Of a DNA stretch of 64,000 nt, positions 24,379 through 34,458 are shown in pieces. The notes beneath the pieces are model-generated. The model ran no database searches. It saw only the letters and a list, made by a program, of their open reading frames with translations, and had not been told where the DNA came from. The DNA is taken from positions 1,798,001 to 1,862,000 of the forward strand of contig JAGMVK010000003.1 in assembly GCA_020747065.1 (NCBI GenBank), read 5' to 3'. Made by a program: the position numbers and the translations under genes. Within the stretch, counting starts at the first letter, position 1, and each line of letters starts with the position of its first letter. This DNA comes from Cadophora sp. MPI-SDFR-AT-0126 (lineage: Eukaryota > Ascomycota > Leotiomycetes > Helotiales > Ploettnerulaceae).

Positions 24379-24938
24379 TCAAGCCGGTCTCCTCCTCGCA
24401 AACTCCTCCAAATCCGTCCTCGTCGCAACACCCAGCACAAACCTTCTCCTCTCATCCGTCACCACAGCGAATTCCTGCTTTCCAGCCTCTCCATTCTCTC
24501 CGCCATTAAAGAACAGCTCTAACTCCTCGAGCGGTGTATCCATCGTGATGACCTTGTATACCCTACCCTTCCTCCGGAACTTGACCATCGCCTTGGAAAC
24601 CTCGTCTGTCTCTTGCACCTTGCCGGCTTTGAGGAGGATTTGTAGGTGTGGGATGGAGAGGTAGCCTAGCAGTGCTCGATTGGTGGCCGATACCACTGTG
24701 AGGTGCGTGTAGTCTCGTTCGAAGGCGGAGAGAAGGGCGTGGGATATTGGGTCTGTAGGGTTGCAGGAGAGGGCAGATGGTGGATCGAGGTCTTCGACTG
24801 TTGCCTGCCAATTGTTAGACTTGTCTTTTTGTATCACAGTGTCAGGACACTGGAAGATGAGCTGTTGAAACTTGCCCCTCTATATCTGTTCGAGTATTTC
24901 GACATGAGAGGTTGGGATGTAGTGGCAATGTCGGCCAT
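24379..24938 (-). CDS. CBS-domain protein
   Basis: Small protein made almost entirely of a CBS-domain pair (Bateman module), a fold that usually senses adenosine nucleotides or related ligands. Exon 1 24938-24872 and exon 2 24797-24379 give 161 residues: MADIATTSQPLMSKY, RYRGA, then EDLDPPSALSCNPTDPISHA. The first CBS motif is HALLSAFERDYTHLTVVSATN. The second contains VYKVITMDTPLEELELFF and ends FVLGVATRTDLEEF. The intron boundaries are the least certain part: an alternative donor at 24854 (A/GTGTCC) also keeps the frame and would add six residues. The family is widespread in Pezizomycotina, with no firm function. Confidence 0.82.
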
Positions 24939-25753
24939 TTTGGACACCACATCATGGCTGCCTACTGGGATTGAATTCGCCATCGTTGACATCATTTGGG
25001 TTTGAATTAAAATGGGATGAGATCTTTGTTGTTGACTTGTTCAAAAGCACAACTAATTGGATTCGGGCGGGAAGAGAAATTTTGACAGCCTCAGGATTAA
25101 GGCTTTCTTTGATTGGTACATGAAAAAGACTCGAGTACCTATTTCTTAAACTTGTACTCACTAAACAAATTAAAGAAGGAAAATGACATAATATCACAGA
25201 GGCACCGAAAACTTCCTTCATTGTTTACTTTCACATGTTCATCTTATACTGTTATTTTCTACTGACATCCTTTCCATTCAGTGACCCCTCCACCAGTAAG
25301 TTCATCATGCCCGCCCTACGTCACTCAGCCGAGCCTCACTGTTCAAGCCGGTCCAAGCTCCCAGCCCTTCTCCGCTTTAAACAGCGAGGTAAACTCCTAT
25401 CTCCCCGTTCATCCTCAACACCACCTCGATTCGAGAAGTGCTTCGCGCTGGTCACGATCAATTGATCTTGTGCCTGTACTCTTTCGTCCTTGGTTGCTTG
25501 CGAGCCACGTCTCGATTGTTCCCACTTTACGGACAGTTAGCATTTTTCCATCAATTCTTGAGTCAATACCATTGGGGATAAGCTCAATTGTACGACATCC
25601 TCGTGTTTGAATTTCCCTAAACAGTCAACTTTATGTCAACTCCATTTGAAATGAAAATCTGTACCTGTGTTCCTGCTCTTTCTGCTGTCGAGGATGTTAT
25701 ATGATTTTACACCTCTGTGGAACTGACATGTCATCTTCCCAGAACCATTCAAC
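24939..25753. promoter_or_regulatory. Divergent promoter region CBS protein / phosphate carrier
   Basis: The two genes start at either end and point apart. C/T-rich stretches on the plus strand at 25235-25330 and 25700-25750 look like leader. An intron in the 5' untranslated region of the carrier is possible, because a pyrimidine-rich CCCAG precedes its ATG by 10 bases. Confidence 0.45.
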
Positions 25754-27103
25754 ATGCCACTCCTCTTCCCGTCCCAAGATACCCTCCACGACGTCTTCCA
25801 TCCCGCCGTCCCTTTTGGTCGTCGAGAAGCTTCTTTCCCAGTTGCTCTCTCACACAAACGAACTCCCCTCGAAGCCCGTGCTGAGCTGTATCCAACATGG
25901 AGTACTGTCGATGATGCCAAAAACAAGGCCAATGCATTGAGTAAAGAGGCTGCGAAGGAGTTTGAGAAGGCGAGTGCAAAGGCACAGGCGAAGGCTGGAA
26001 CTATTGAACTCTACTCTGCCAAATACTATGCTGCCTGCACTTTCGGCGGATTGTTGGCATGCGGTCTTACCCATACAGCCGTCACACCTCTTGATCTGGT
26101 CAAATGTCGTCGACAGGTCGACTCGAAGATGTATACGGGAAATTTCCAGGTAGGCATTGACTAGGTTGATCAGAAAAGTGCTGTTTCTTACTCACTTCTG
26201 TGTCATAGGCTTGGGGAAAGATCTACCGTGCCGAAGGATTCCGTGGTGTCTTCACTGGATGGAGTCCAACATTCTTCGGATACAGTGCTCAGGGAGCTTT
26301 CAAGTATGGAGGCTACGAATTTTTCAAGAAGTACTATTCAGACCTAGCTGGAGCTGAGAATGCGGCAAAGTACAAGACGGCTTTATACCTCACCGCCAGT
26401 GCCTCTGCTGAGTTCATTGCCGATATTGCGCTCTGCCCCTTCGAGTCCGTCAAAGTCAGAATGCAAACAACTATCCCACCATTCGCCAAGGGCACATTTG
26501 ATGGTATCAGCACTGTCACAGGCAAGGAAGGATTTGCCGGACTCTACAAGGGTTTATATCCGCTGTGGGGTCGCCAAATTCCCTACACCATGATGAAGTT
26601 CGCCTCTTTTGAAACAATTGTCGAGATGATCTATGACCGCCTCCCTGGTCAGAAATCAGACTATGGTAAAAGGGCTCAGACTGCTGTTTCCTTCACCGGT
26701 GGTTACCTTGCTGGTATTCTTTGCGCCATTGTCAGTCACCCAGCTGATGTCATGGTTTCGAAACTCAATGCCAATCGTCAACCTGGAGAAGCTTTTGGTA
26801 AGTCATCATACCCCTCTTTGGCCTGCCTCTCCTTCATTGAGATGAAATCCGCTAATTGATCTTATAGGTGCTGCCATGGGAAGAATTTACAAGGATATCG
26901 GGTTCTCAGGTCTCTGGAACGGTCTTCCTGTCAGAATTGTCATGATTGGTACCCTCACTGGTCTGCAATGGATGATCTACGTACGTTAATTTGCCCTGTT
27001 CCTTACACTTCTCAGTTAACACTCCCGGCAGGATTATTTCAAGATTTTCATGGGTCTTCCCACCACAGGAGGAGCCTCCCCACCAAAGCAGGAGAAGGTT
27101 TAG
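25754..27103 (+). CDS. mir1: Mitochondrial phosphate carrier (Mir1/PiC)
   Basis: Inner-membrane carrier that imports phosphate with H+ for ATP synthesis. Four exons: 25754-26149, 26209-26797, 26868-26980, 27032-27103; 389 residues. A presequence-like N-terminus ([11 protein letters not shown]) is followed by a charged Ala/Lys helix. Three carrier repeats follow, each with its signature: [20 protein letters not shown] and the degenerate [10 protein letters not shown]. Phosphate-carrier hallmarks are [18 protein letters not shown] and [27 protein letters not shown]. The C-terminus MGLPTTGG is typical. It belongs to the main (Mir1) type rather than the copper/phosphate Pic2 type as far as I can tell by eye. 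Confidence 0.96.
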
Positions 27104-28685
27104 GGGATACTTGGCGAGGACTAGGTCAACATTCAGCAGAACGGAAGATTCGTGGTAATTTTTGTTCAGTTTATGTATATACCAGAAGCAGTGCAAACCA
27201 ACCCAACTTTCCTCTCGTCTTAAGCATTTTTTGTTGAGGCACTTAAGATGCCATTCATCACTTGACTAGTGCACCGACCATGGTTAGCGAGAGGTTTGTT
27301 GACATCGAGCGCGGCTTCTAATATCGCTTGTGCCATAGTCATTGAGAACATCAGTTCAGCCACAGGTGGTGCCTACTGATGAAGTGAGAGACTATAGCAC
27401 AATGTTTCTCTGGCTGGTATAAGACAAATCGCTGACCAACAGCTTAGCCATTGAAAAGGGGCATTCGCTTGGCACCACGAGCGTGATTGGGCCATTTTCC
27501 AGATGAATTTCCAGATGAATACTTGGGACAGGTACGTGCCTAATAGAGTTCAACGACTAGTTCAACATGGCAAGTATGATGAATCTGGTTCTCCAATCCA
27601 GCATTTCATGTTAGACAGCCTTACAGGCTGATGGGATTGATGATTGATCAGGCTGAAGGTGCACCATGGCCTATCATCGGAGCCACTGATAACGATTTAC
27701 CATACGATTACGCTACGAAAACGTGGACGAAAAAAGTGCGACATGCAACAGAAATCTAGAATCATTTAAAAATCGACGCTAGTCTCATTTTAATGGATTC
27801 AAAAAGGTGCATGTCAAAGTGCAAAAAGTTCTAGAAGAGCTCAAGCACATCCACTTAGAGTTGTGCAAGCCTACCAAAATCCCGAGAGATAAGAGAACCG
27901 GGCAGCTTATCTATGCCAATGACACAGGGCATACTTGTCAACCACCTATCATAGCTTCAGCATTTTGCCCTGTGGATGCTGATATGGATTTCAAGTCTCT
28001 TTATTTGCTGTTGGTACCTGACAGCGCGATTTCGTCCTAATTGATGCCGTTGCGTCATCGTAGATGAGTGGTAGGCAAAACTGTACCGTAGGATATCGAG
28101 CCATACGAAGTATGTTCCCCTTCACGCTCACAACATTTAATAAGTAAGGATTCCCTCCTACTTCAGCTTATTTTCTTCCCCTCCGCCAAGCTTCACCCCT
28201 CCATTCATCCCAACTCTACCTTGCGCGTGTAGGTATGGATCTCCCCATCATCAGCTGTTCACTTGTTTGTTGCATCTAGTTCTATGTTCCTTTGACACAT
28301 CTCAACAGTCACCCCCAACTCCAAGACAGACAACAGGTAATTGCCAACCACCAGTAGTGGGCCTGGGACTTCTTCTTGTTGCCCCAGCTGCTCGGAAAGC
28401 CTGCAGGTGTCCCGCAGCACAGGGGGCACGATGACGGGCCAGCTATGCACTGAGCAGGCTAGGAAAGGGCAAAGAATCATAGAGCCAAGCCAAGCAAGCC
28501 TCTTTCTCTGCTCCTGCTCTCATGATCTCCGAACTTCCTTGTTCAGATCTGCCGCATATATTTGCTCATCACTCAGACCTGAAGACTTTTCTCCTTCTGA
28601 CACTTTACATACAGAGATCTCCGAATTCAATACCCACGTCCCGTACGACACCAAAGACAATTCCCAAACCACCAGCCTAGCCAAT
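27104..28685. other. Intergenic, no supported gene
   Basis: 1.6 kb with only short frames. A 77-codon frame ending at 28040 lacks an ATG. A perfect tandem duplication of TTTCCAGATGAA lies at about 27496-27519. The last 300 bases before 28686 are C/T-rich and suit the leader of the next gene. Confidence 0.45.
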
Positions 28686-29193
28686 ATGAGTGCCAAAAAT
28701 AGCATCGAGGTCAGCCATGGCCGTGGTGGTATGTTATCTCCTCCTGTAGGGGGATAAAATGGTGGTTAACATATGTTTGTAGGAGCTGGAAACATCGGTC
28801 CCGATGCGACTCAGTATGCTTTTCAGTACAACGGCTGTCGCATCAAGCTGACGTTGTTCTAGGTACGTCGATGGTGAGATCGTTCGTGAGGGTGTCGTTG
28901 GTGAGCATGGCGACGGGGCGTTCAGCACTGGCCGTGGTGGAGCAGCGAACATTGGATCGCCTGGAATGAAGGCTACAAAGAGAAAAGACGATGTGGCGAT
29001 TCCAGATGTTGCTCTGCGACCCAGCATGGAGGACCAGACATTTCACACTGGACGAGGCGGCGGAGGAAATATCCACAAGCCAGACCCCCCAGCTGGCCCC
29101 AAGCACCCTATCGGCTTCGCTGATAAGTTGAAGAACAAGCTGTTCAAGAAGAAGGCCGCGGAGAAGGAGCCAGTTACAGAGACCACTGCTTAA
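28686..29193 (+). CDS. GRGG-repeat protein (DUF3602 / Par32-like)
   Basis: Short basic, mostly disordered protein with the family repeat G-R-G-G-(A/G)-(A/G)-N-I present three times (SHGRGGAGNIG, TGRGGAANIG, TGRGGGGNIHK). Yeast Par32, with the same repeat, links TORC1 to ammonium-transporter activity; whether that holds here is inference. Three exons: 28686-28728, 28783-28813, 28863-29193; 134 residues. The C-terminus is Lys-rich (KLKNKLFKKKAAEKEP). The second exon is 31 nt. Its splicing is supported because it joins HGRGG to AGNIG and keeps the repeat intact. Confidence 0.87.
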
Positions 29194-30034
29194 GTGCGAA
29201 TTCTTTGAGCAGTCATAGGTGATAATGGATGCGATATGAGAGGTTGGAGAAGCAACCTGGAGGGAGTTTGGAGGGTTTCTTGATACCAATTATTTAAGCT
29301 GCTTTTTCCCTAGTCTTGATACGGAATCAAACTACACGTACTTTGAATCCATCTCCTATCTTTTGATTCAGCCATTGGATTCCGGTCGCCATCATGCCTC
29401 TCATCGGATATTGGTGAGATTTTCGTCCCGGGTTCTTCCCTGACCAACTATAGGCCCAGTCGAGATATTCAGGAACGACATCTGATAAGAAGCCACAGGT
29501 CAAAGTCAAATTGATTCATGTGTTAAGAACGAAGCAAAAGTTTTGAGTCCCGTTCCAGGTGAGGGAGAATCATAGAGATGTTCATTGCAGATCCAGATCC
29601 GAGGAGTAAATGCCAAGGCGGGCTTTATTTCTAGCCTAGCGTACTTTCTTCGCGTGGAGTAAGTCGAGCTCGGAGCGCGTTAGGTTCACTTCTTCTGTGC
29701 AAACAGAACAGCTTCCGCTCGACTTCGTGACCATCTCGGCCTCATGCTCAAGCCAATTCTACAGTCAGAATCGCATCGTCTACCACTATTATCGCTCTGG
29801 AGTTGAGCACGCGCCCCGATACTTCCGTCGCATTCAACCTCTCTCTTTTCCCGCCCAAGAAGCAAGCGACTGACTGACGGCTTGCTTGATACAAGATCAC
29901 TACCCCAGGAGTCCAGCCATAATACATCACGGTTGCCTCTATAACTAAGGCTCTGGTACAACTTGCGCTCGCTCCATTCACGCAGGCACGCGCTCTCAAT
30001 CTTCTCGGCCTCTCCTTGCGAACGCCCATCAACA
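29194..30034. other. Intergenic, no gene seen
   Basis: Promoter and leader of the BAH-PHD gene. A long minus-strand frame (29686-30213) overlaps the first exon of that gene and is a shadow. Confidence 0.55.
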
Positions 30035-31235
30035 ATGGCTCCCAAACATGGTCTGCCAACAGAGGAGGGGCTTGTCAAGCGGGCAAAGAACTCTACTACA
30101 TCCCGCTCTGCGACCCCCGCCGACACGAGCGCCAAAGTTCCCTTCAAAGTCGAGTACCCTATTATGAACAGTGGCGGTACACTCAGCCCAAAGCAAAAAG
30201 CACTTGCGGACATTGCTGAGTTGCAAATCAGCCCATTTATGGCAAAGGGTGCTCGTGTAGAGAGAGAACTGGATCAGTACTATGCAGTTACGCCACATCA
30301 GGAATGGGAAAGCATGAAAAAGTACAATAATTTCATCAGTACGTAAATTTGCTGGAACTTACGAGCACAAGCTAAAAACTACCACAGTTCAAGGAGAGGT
30401 CTATAAGAACAACCAATTCGTATTTGTAAGAGGCGAGGATACTCCACCGGATAAGGATAATACAGAGGGAAGGCCGAAAGACTTCTGGGTTGCAAGAATT
30501 TTACAGGTTCGGGCCAAAAATGCCCAGCATGTTTATGCGCTGGTAATATCTTTGTCCACTTAATTCCGAGATATCGCTAATTGTGAAGATTACCTGGATG
30601 TACTGGGCAGAAGAGCTTCCTGCGCCTCCTGTCAAAGCCGCAGATCAAGTCAGTAAAGACTCGGGAAGGCGCACTTATCACGGAAGCCATGAGTTGATCG
30701 CGTCAAATTACATGGAGGTCCTGGATGTCCTCTCCTTCGCCGGCAAAGCCGATGTATATCACTGGCTTGAGGAGGATGACAATGTGCAATCTAAGCTGTT
30801 TTGGCGGCAGACATACAACAGAAAAAACCAAGAGCTTTCTGTAAGTTATTGTGAGAAAGCTTGTTCTTGCCATGCTAACTTTCGGATCAGCAATTGCGGA
30901 AACACTGTCTCTGCAGTGGCTATTTCAATCCCGAGGTTACCATGTACATCTGCGACAATCCAGCCTGCAAAGTCTGGTTTCACGAGAATCATTTGATCGA
31001 TGACTACCTGATCAAGACATACAAGCGAGTGGTTGGCGATGGCACTAACGGCGTTGCGAAATCAACGAATAAGAAGGCGAAAACCCCGTTGTACAAAGGA
31101 ACTTTGAAAGCTACGATACAGGAAGACAGTGATGGCATCCCCAGGATTGTTGTTACAGATCTGCGGCCTGGTTCAGACCCAGCGACATGGACGGAGCGTG
31201 TCCTGTGCCCAAAGTGCGAGACTCCATTTGAATAG
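30035..31235 (+). CDS. BAH-PHD chromatin reader (EPR-1-like)
   Basis: Nuclear protein with a BAH domain (about 95-225) followed by a PHD-type zinc finger, the layout of Neurospora EPR-1, which reads H3K27 methylation in Polycomb-type silencing. Four exons: 30035-30338, 30388-30542, 30589-30840, 30891-31235; 351 residues. BAH features are FVFVRGEDTPPD, FWVARILQVRAKN, WMYWAEELP and HELIASNYMEVLD. The finger begins CLCSGYFNPEVTMYICD, continues NPACKVWFHENHL, and its last Cys pair appears only at the C-terminus (LCPKC), some 75 residues later. The insert between is Lys-rich. The C-terminus is four residues after the last pair. Assignment to EPR-1 rests on domain order only. Confidence 0.88.
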
Positions 31236-32425
31236 TTGGCGCCACAGATCATGTTATTGTATGCAAACCGCATTGCCCCTCTCGTCAATATATACGTTGT
31301 CCGCGGTCCATCTTCTTCTTCGAAGCCGCCACGGCATGCTTAGCGCCTGACAAACGCAAACAACAAGGTGGCCATTTCAGTTTAGAAAGGATTATAGGAT
31401 ATGAGACATGGAATGATTATTTCCTCGGTGCGTTGCATCAGATGTTGTGCTATAGGCGTTTGGGAGTCAAAATCTGGTATGGTCGGCAGCGCGTTTTCTG
31501 TTTGAATAGCGTGCTTTACTTTTCTGCGCATAGGTATCCTTCTGTCTGCTTTACCAGGTTTATCTCCGACAATACAGAAGTTCCTGACACCTGGGGGCCA
31601 TTCGTCCTGAGAGAAAGTAGGTTGCCGAGGGCTTGATCGTGTTCGGGGATTTGCGTTATACCCTTCTTTCTGGGGCGAGGAGCGCCGAGTATCACTTCGT
31701 ATGGACCGACGAGGAAGTTTTACTGCGATGCAGTTACGATACATGGAATGGAATGAAAATCAAGTCAACAACCCCCGAGCGCCATTTTGATATACTTCAT
31801 TGACTTACCAGGAAACGTCTCCTTGCTATTGTGAGATGAGTTGGAAGCAGTTAGGAAATAATTTTGACGAGATATTTAAGCCGAATGTATTGGAAAGAAC
31901 TGACAACACACACGTTCTTTAATGTGTGGAATTCGCCAAGAAGATCTTCTTGCTGTCCCGTTGGGGGAAAGTCCTTTACCGCGAGTATATCACAAAGCTT
32001 TTCTCGTCCAAGACTATTCGGCACGCTTTCCCGAGAGCTTGTTGAACCAACATGAGCTACCCCAAACCAATCACCCCTCACGCCCTTAGCTTGTAATCCA
32101 TTTACAAGCAAAGCACAATTCAGATTATGCCGTCAGCGATATCGCTCTCTCTTCTATACCTTCATCGTCCCAGGAAGAGGCTATCTGCGGCTCAAACCCC
32201 GATACTTTCTCTTCTCCCAGTCTCTGGCGCAGAAAGTATCCATTTATGTCCAGTTTTTTTCTTCCCTCAAGCCCCACCGCAAAGAGATGGGGAATCTGGT
32301 TGGTTCAAAGGTGGGGTAGCTCAAGAAAGCATACTTAGGCGCGATTTCGCCTCAATTTTTCACTACCCTAATTTTGACTGTTGTTTTCTTGATCCCTTGT
32401 TTGGACCGCTCTGTTAGGCTGGCGG
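31236..32425. other. Intergenic, no supported gene
   Basis: A minus-strand ATG frame of 120 codons (31744-31382), Arg/Pro-rich and with no recognised domain, is the only candidate; I regard it as doubtful. The stretch from 32100 holds the leader of the MFS gene. Confidence 0.4.
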
Positions 32426-34024
32426 ATGATGGCTGATGTTAACGAGCATCCTCGCTCGGCTGTTGTTGATACAGAAAAGGGGCTTGTTGATGAGACGAAT
32501 GTCGTGAATCAAGGAAGCGACTTCTCCGGTACCGCAGCACCACTTTCAACTCATGAAAATGGGTCTTCTGAATTTTGTGATGGGAGAATTCGAAGAGAGA
32601 GCAGAGTTTCATCTACTGGGAGTGTGGCAAAAATTTTAGGTCTCGCTTTCAAGAAGTCGCATTTGGAACCGTTGGTCAATGACCAGCCTCCGGACGGAGG
32701 ACTCAAAGCCTGGGCGATTGTTTTCTTTGCTCATCAGACAGGATTCAATACATTTGGTTTCTTGAATGCATATGGAGTACTGCAGAATCATTATGTCACA
32801 GGACTTGACCTTCCTCCATCGACAATCTCTTGTAAGCCATTTTTCACACATGGGCATTTCCTGACTAGTCCTACTCTATCAAAATCCTGTAGTGCTTTGC
32901 TCACAAGTCCTCTAGGGATCGGTTCGTTGAACGCCTTTCTCATGTTGGTCATTGGAGCTCTCTCGGGCCGTCTGTCAGATGCAGGATACTTCCACCAACT
33001 CCTGTTCGTAGGAACGTCACTTCAGATCATCGGCTACTTTACCGCAGCCATCTCGACTACGTATTGGCAGATCCTTCTCTCTCATAGTGTATGTCTAGGA
33101 ATTGGTGGAGGACTCATTTTCGTACCAACGATGAGTATCGCAGGTACTTATTTCTCGAAGAAACGGCCATTCGCCCTCGCCATCGTCGCTCTAGGGAATT
33201 CAGTTGGCGGTCTTGTCTTTGCGGCAATTCTACAGAACGTTCTTCCAAACTTGGGTTATGCATGGGCTATGCGTATTTGTGGCTTCGTGGTGATGGCAAC
33301 TAGTCTCCCTGCGAATGTTGTGCTCAAGCCGATGAAGCTGAGGAGAGCCAGGGGCCCGATCATCGAGTGGGGAGCTTTCAAGGAACTGGAGTACTCTCTG
33401 TTTTGCACTGCTATGTTCTTGACTTTCATGGGCATGTGGGTGCCGGTGTTCTATGTGAGTACCCAGCCTCAAATTCTGTGAGGAGTTGAGGATACTGTAC
33501 TGACTCGGGTCAAGCTCGGATCGTTTGGAAGGAATATCATTGGCATCGATGACAAAGCCGCAGCTTCCTTGATCCTAATCATCAACGGCGTAGGAGTAGC
33601 AGGACGACTTCTTCCAGCAATCCTGGCATCCAGACTCGGGCCCCTCAATCTCATGATCCCGCTCACTTTCCTGCCAGCCCTCATTCTCTTCTGCTGGGCT
33701 TCAGTACATACTCAAGCCTCTCTGCTGCTCTTCGATATCTTCTATGGATTCCTCATGGCTTCTGGCCAAGGCATGCTTCCTCCTTCTCTGGGAAGTTTGA
33801 CCAAAGATCCGTCCAAGATGGGAGTCAGATTTGGAATGGTGTTCTCGATATGCGGATTTGCATTGTTGATTGGACAACCGCTCGCCGGCGCTTTAATCGA
33901 AGCACATGGAGGGGGATACCTGTATGCGCAGATGTATTCTGGCGCTTGTATGATGATGGGGGTGATATTTATGATTGCGGCGAGGACGAAGATTGTTGGC
34001 TGGGGTTTGGAAATCAAAATATAA
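32426..34024 (+). CDS. MFS transporter, monocarboxylate-transporter-like
   Basis: Plasma-membrane carrier of the major facilitator superfamily, MCT-like branch. Three exons: 32426-32831, 32916-33454, 33515-34024; 484 residues. A cytosolic N-terminus of about 85 residues precedes the MCT signature PPDGGLKAWAIVFFAH. Twelve membrane spans can be followed, with GALSGRLSDAGY as the loop 2-3 motif and YFSKKRPFALAIVALGNSVGG in the middle. The last exon carries spans 8-12 including GVGVAGRLLPAILASRLGP. The splice at 32916 restores the expected S-W-I-G-S. The start could be either of two adjacent ATGs. Substrate cannot be read from the sequence; fungal MCT-like carriers move small organic acids, riboflavin or pathway products. 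It is followed on the same strand by a transcription factor and an oxygenase. Confidence 0.9.
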
Positions 34025-34458
34025 AGAAATAATGACTACGAGAATGAAAATGTAGATAACATGGAGTTACCACGGCATGGGTAATCCCGTGTCACTTCCT
34101 GACCTTTGATTGGTACTATTTCTCGATTATTTCAGCTTTCCCCGTTGAGGAACTCCGCAGCGCGAGTCCCTCCACATGACTTGATCGGCTCAACCTGAAG
34201 CGGGAGTCCGACTCCGATGACTTCTGTCTCCCCTCAAGACTGCGAGTTGAAATATTTGGGTTAGAAGAAACCGACTAGTGATAGATGAGATGGCATGAGA
34301 TAAGACACTGGAAGACTTTGACCCCACACCGCTTCTGACCCGAAGGGCAGGTCTCGTCATCGAAGCACACGAATCCGTTGTCGGCGACCTCCTCTTTGCG
34401 CAGTTCCGATACCTAACATAGAGCTGACTCGGATCCGCGCGGAGGACATTCTCGTACG
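34025..34458. other. Intergenic, promoter of the transcription factor
   Basis: A 434-bp gap between transporter and regulator, both on the plus strand. No frame supported. I cannot identify a regulator-binding site. Confidence 0.5.

Noticed and set aside
27730..27760. Shared 14-mer CGACATGCAACAGA also near 46889, suspected dispersed repeat
   Set aside because: Similarity does not extend beyond the short word; several such matches are expected by chance within 64 kb.
29686..30213. 175-codon minus-strand frame
   Set aside because: Overlaps the first exon of the BAH-PHD gene in antisense; shadow of that gene and its leader.
31382..31744. 120-codon minus-strand ATG frame
   Set aside because: Arg/Pro-rich, no recognised motif; length is possible by chance in a window of this size.
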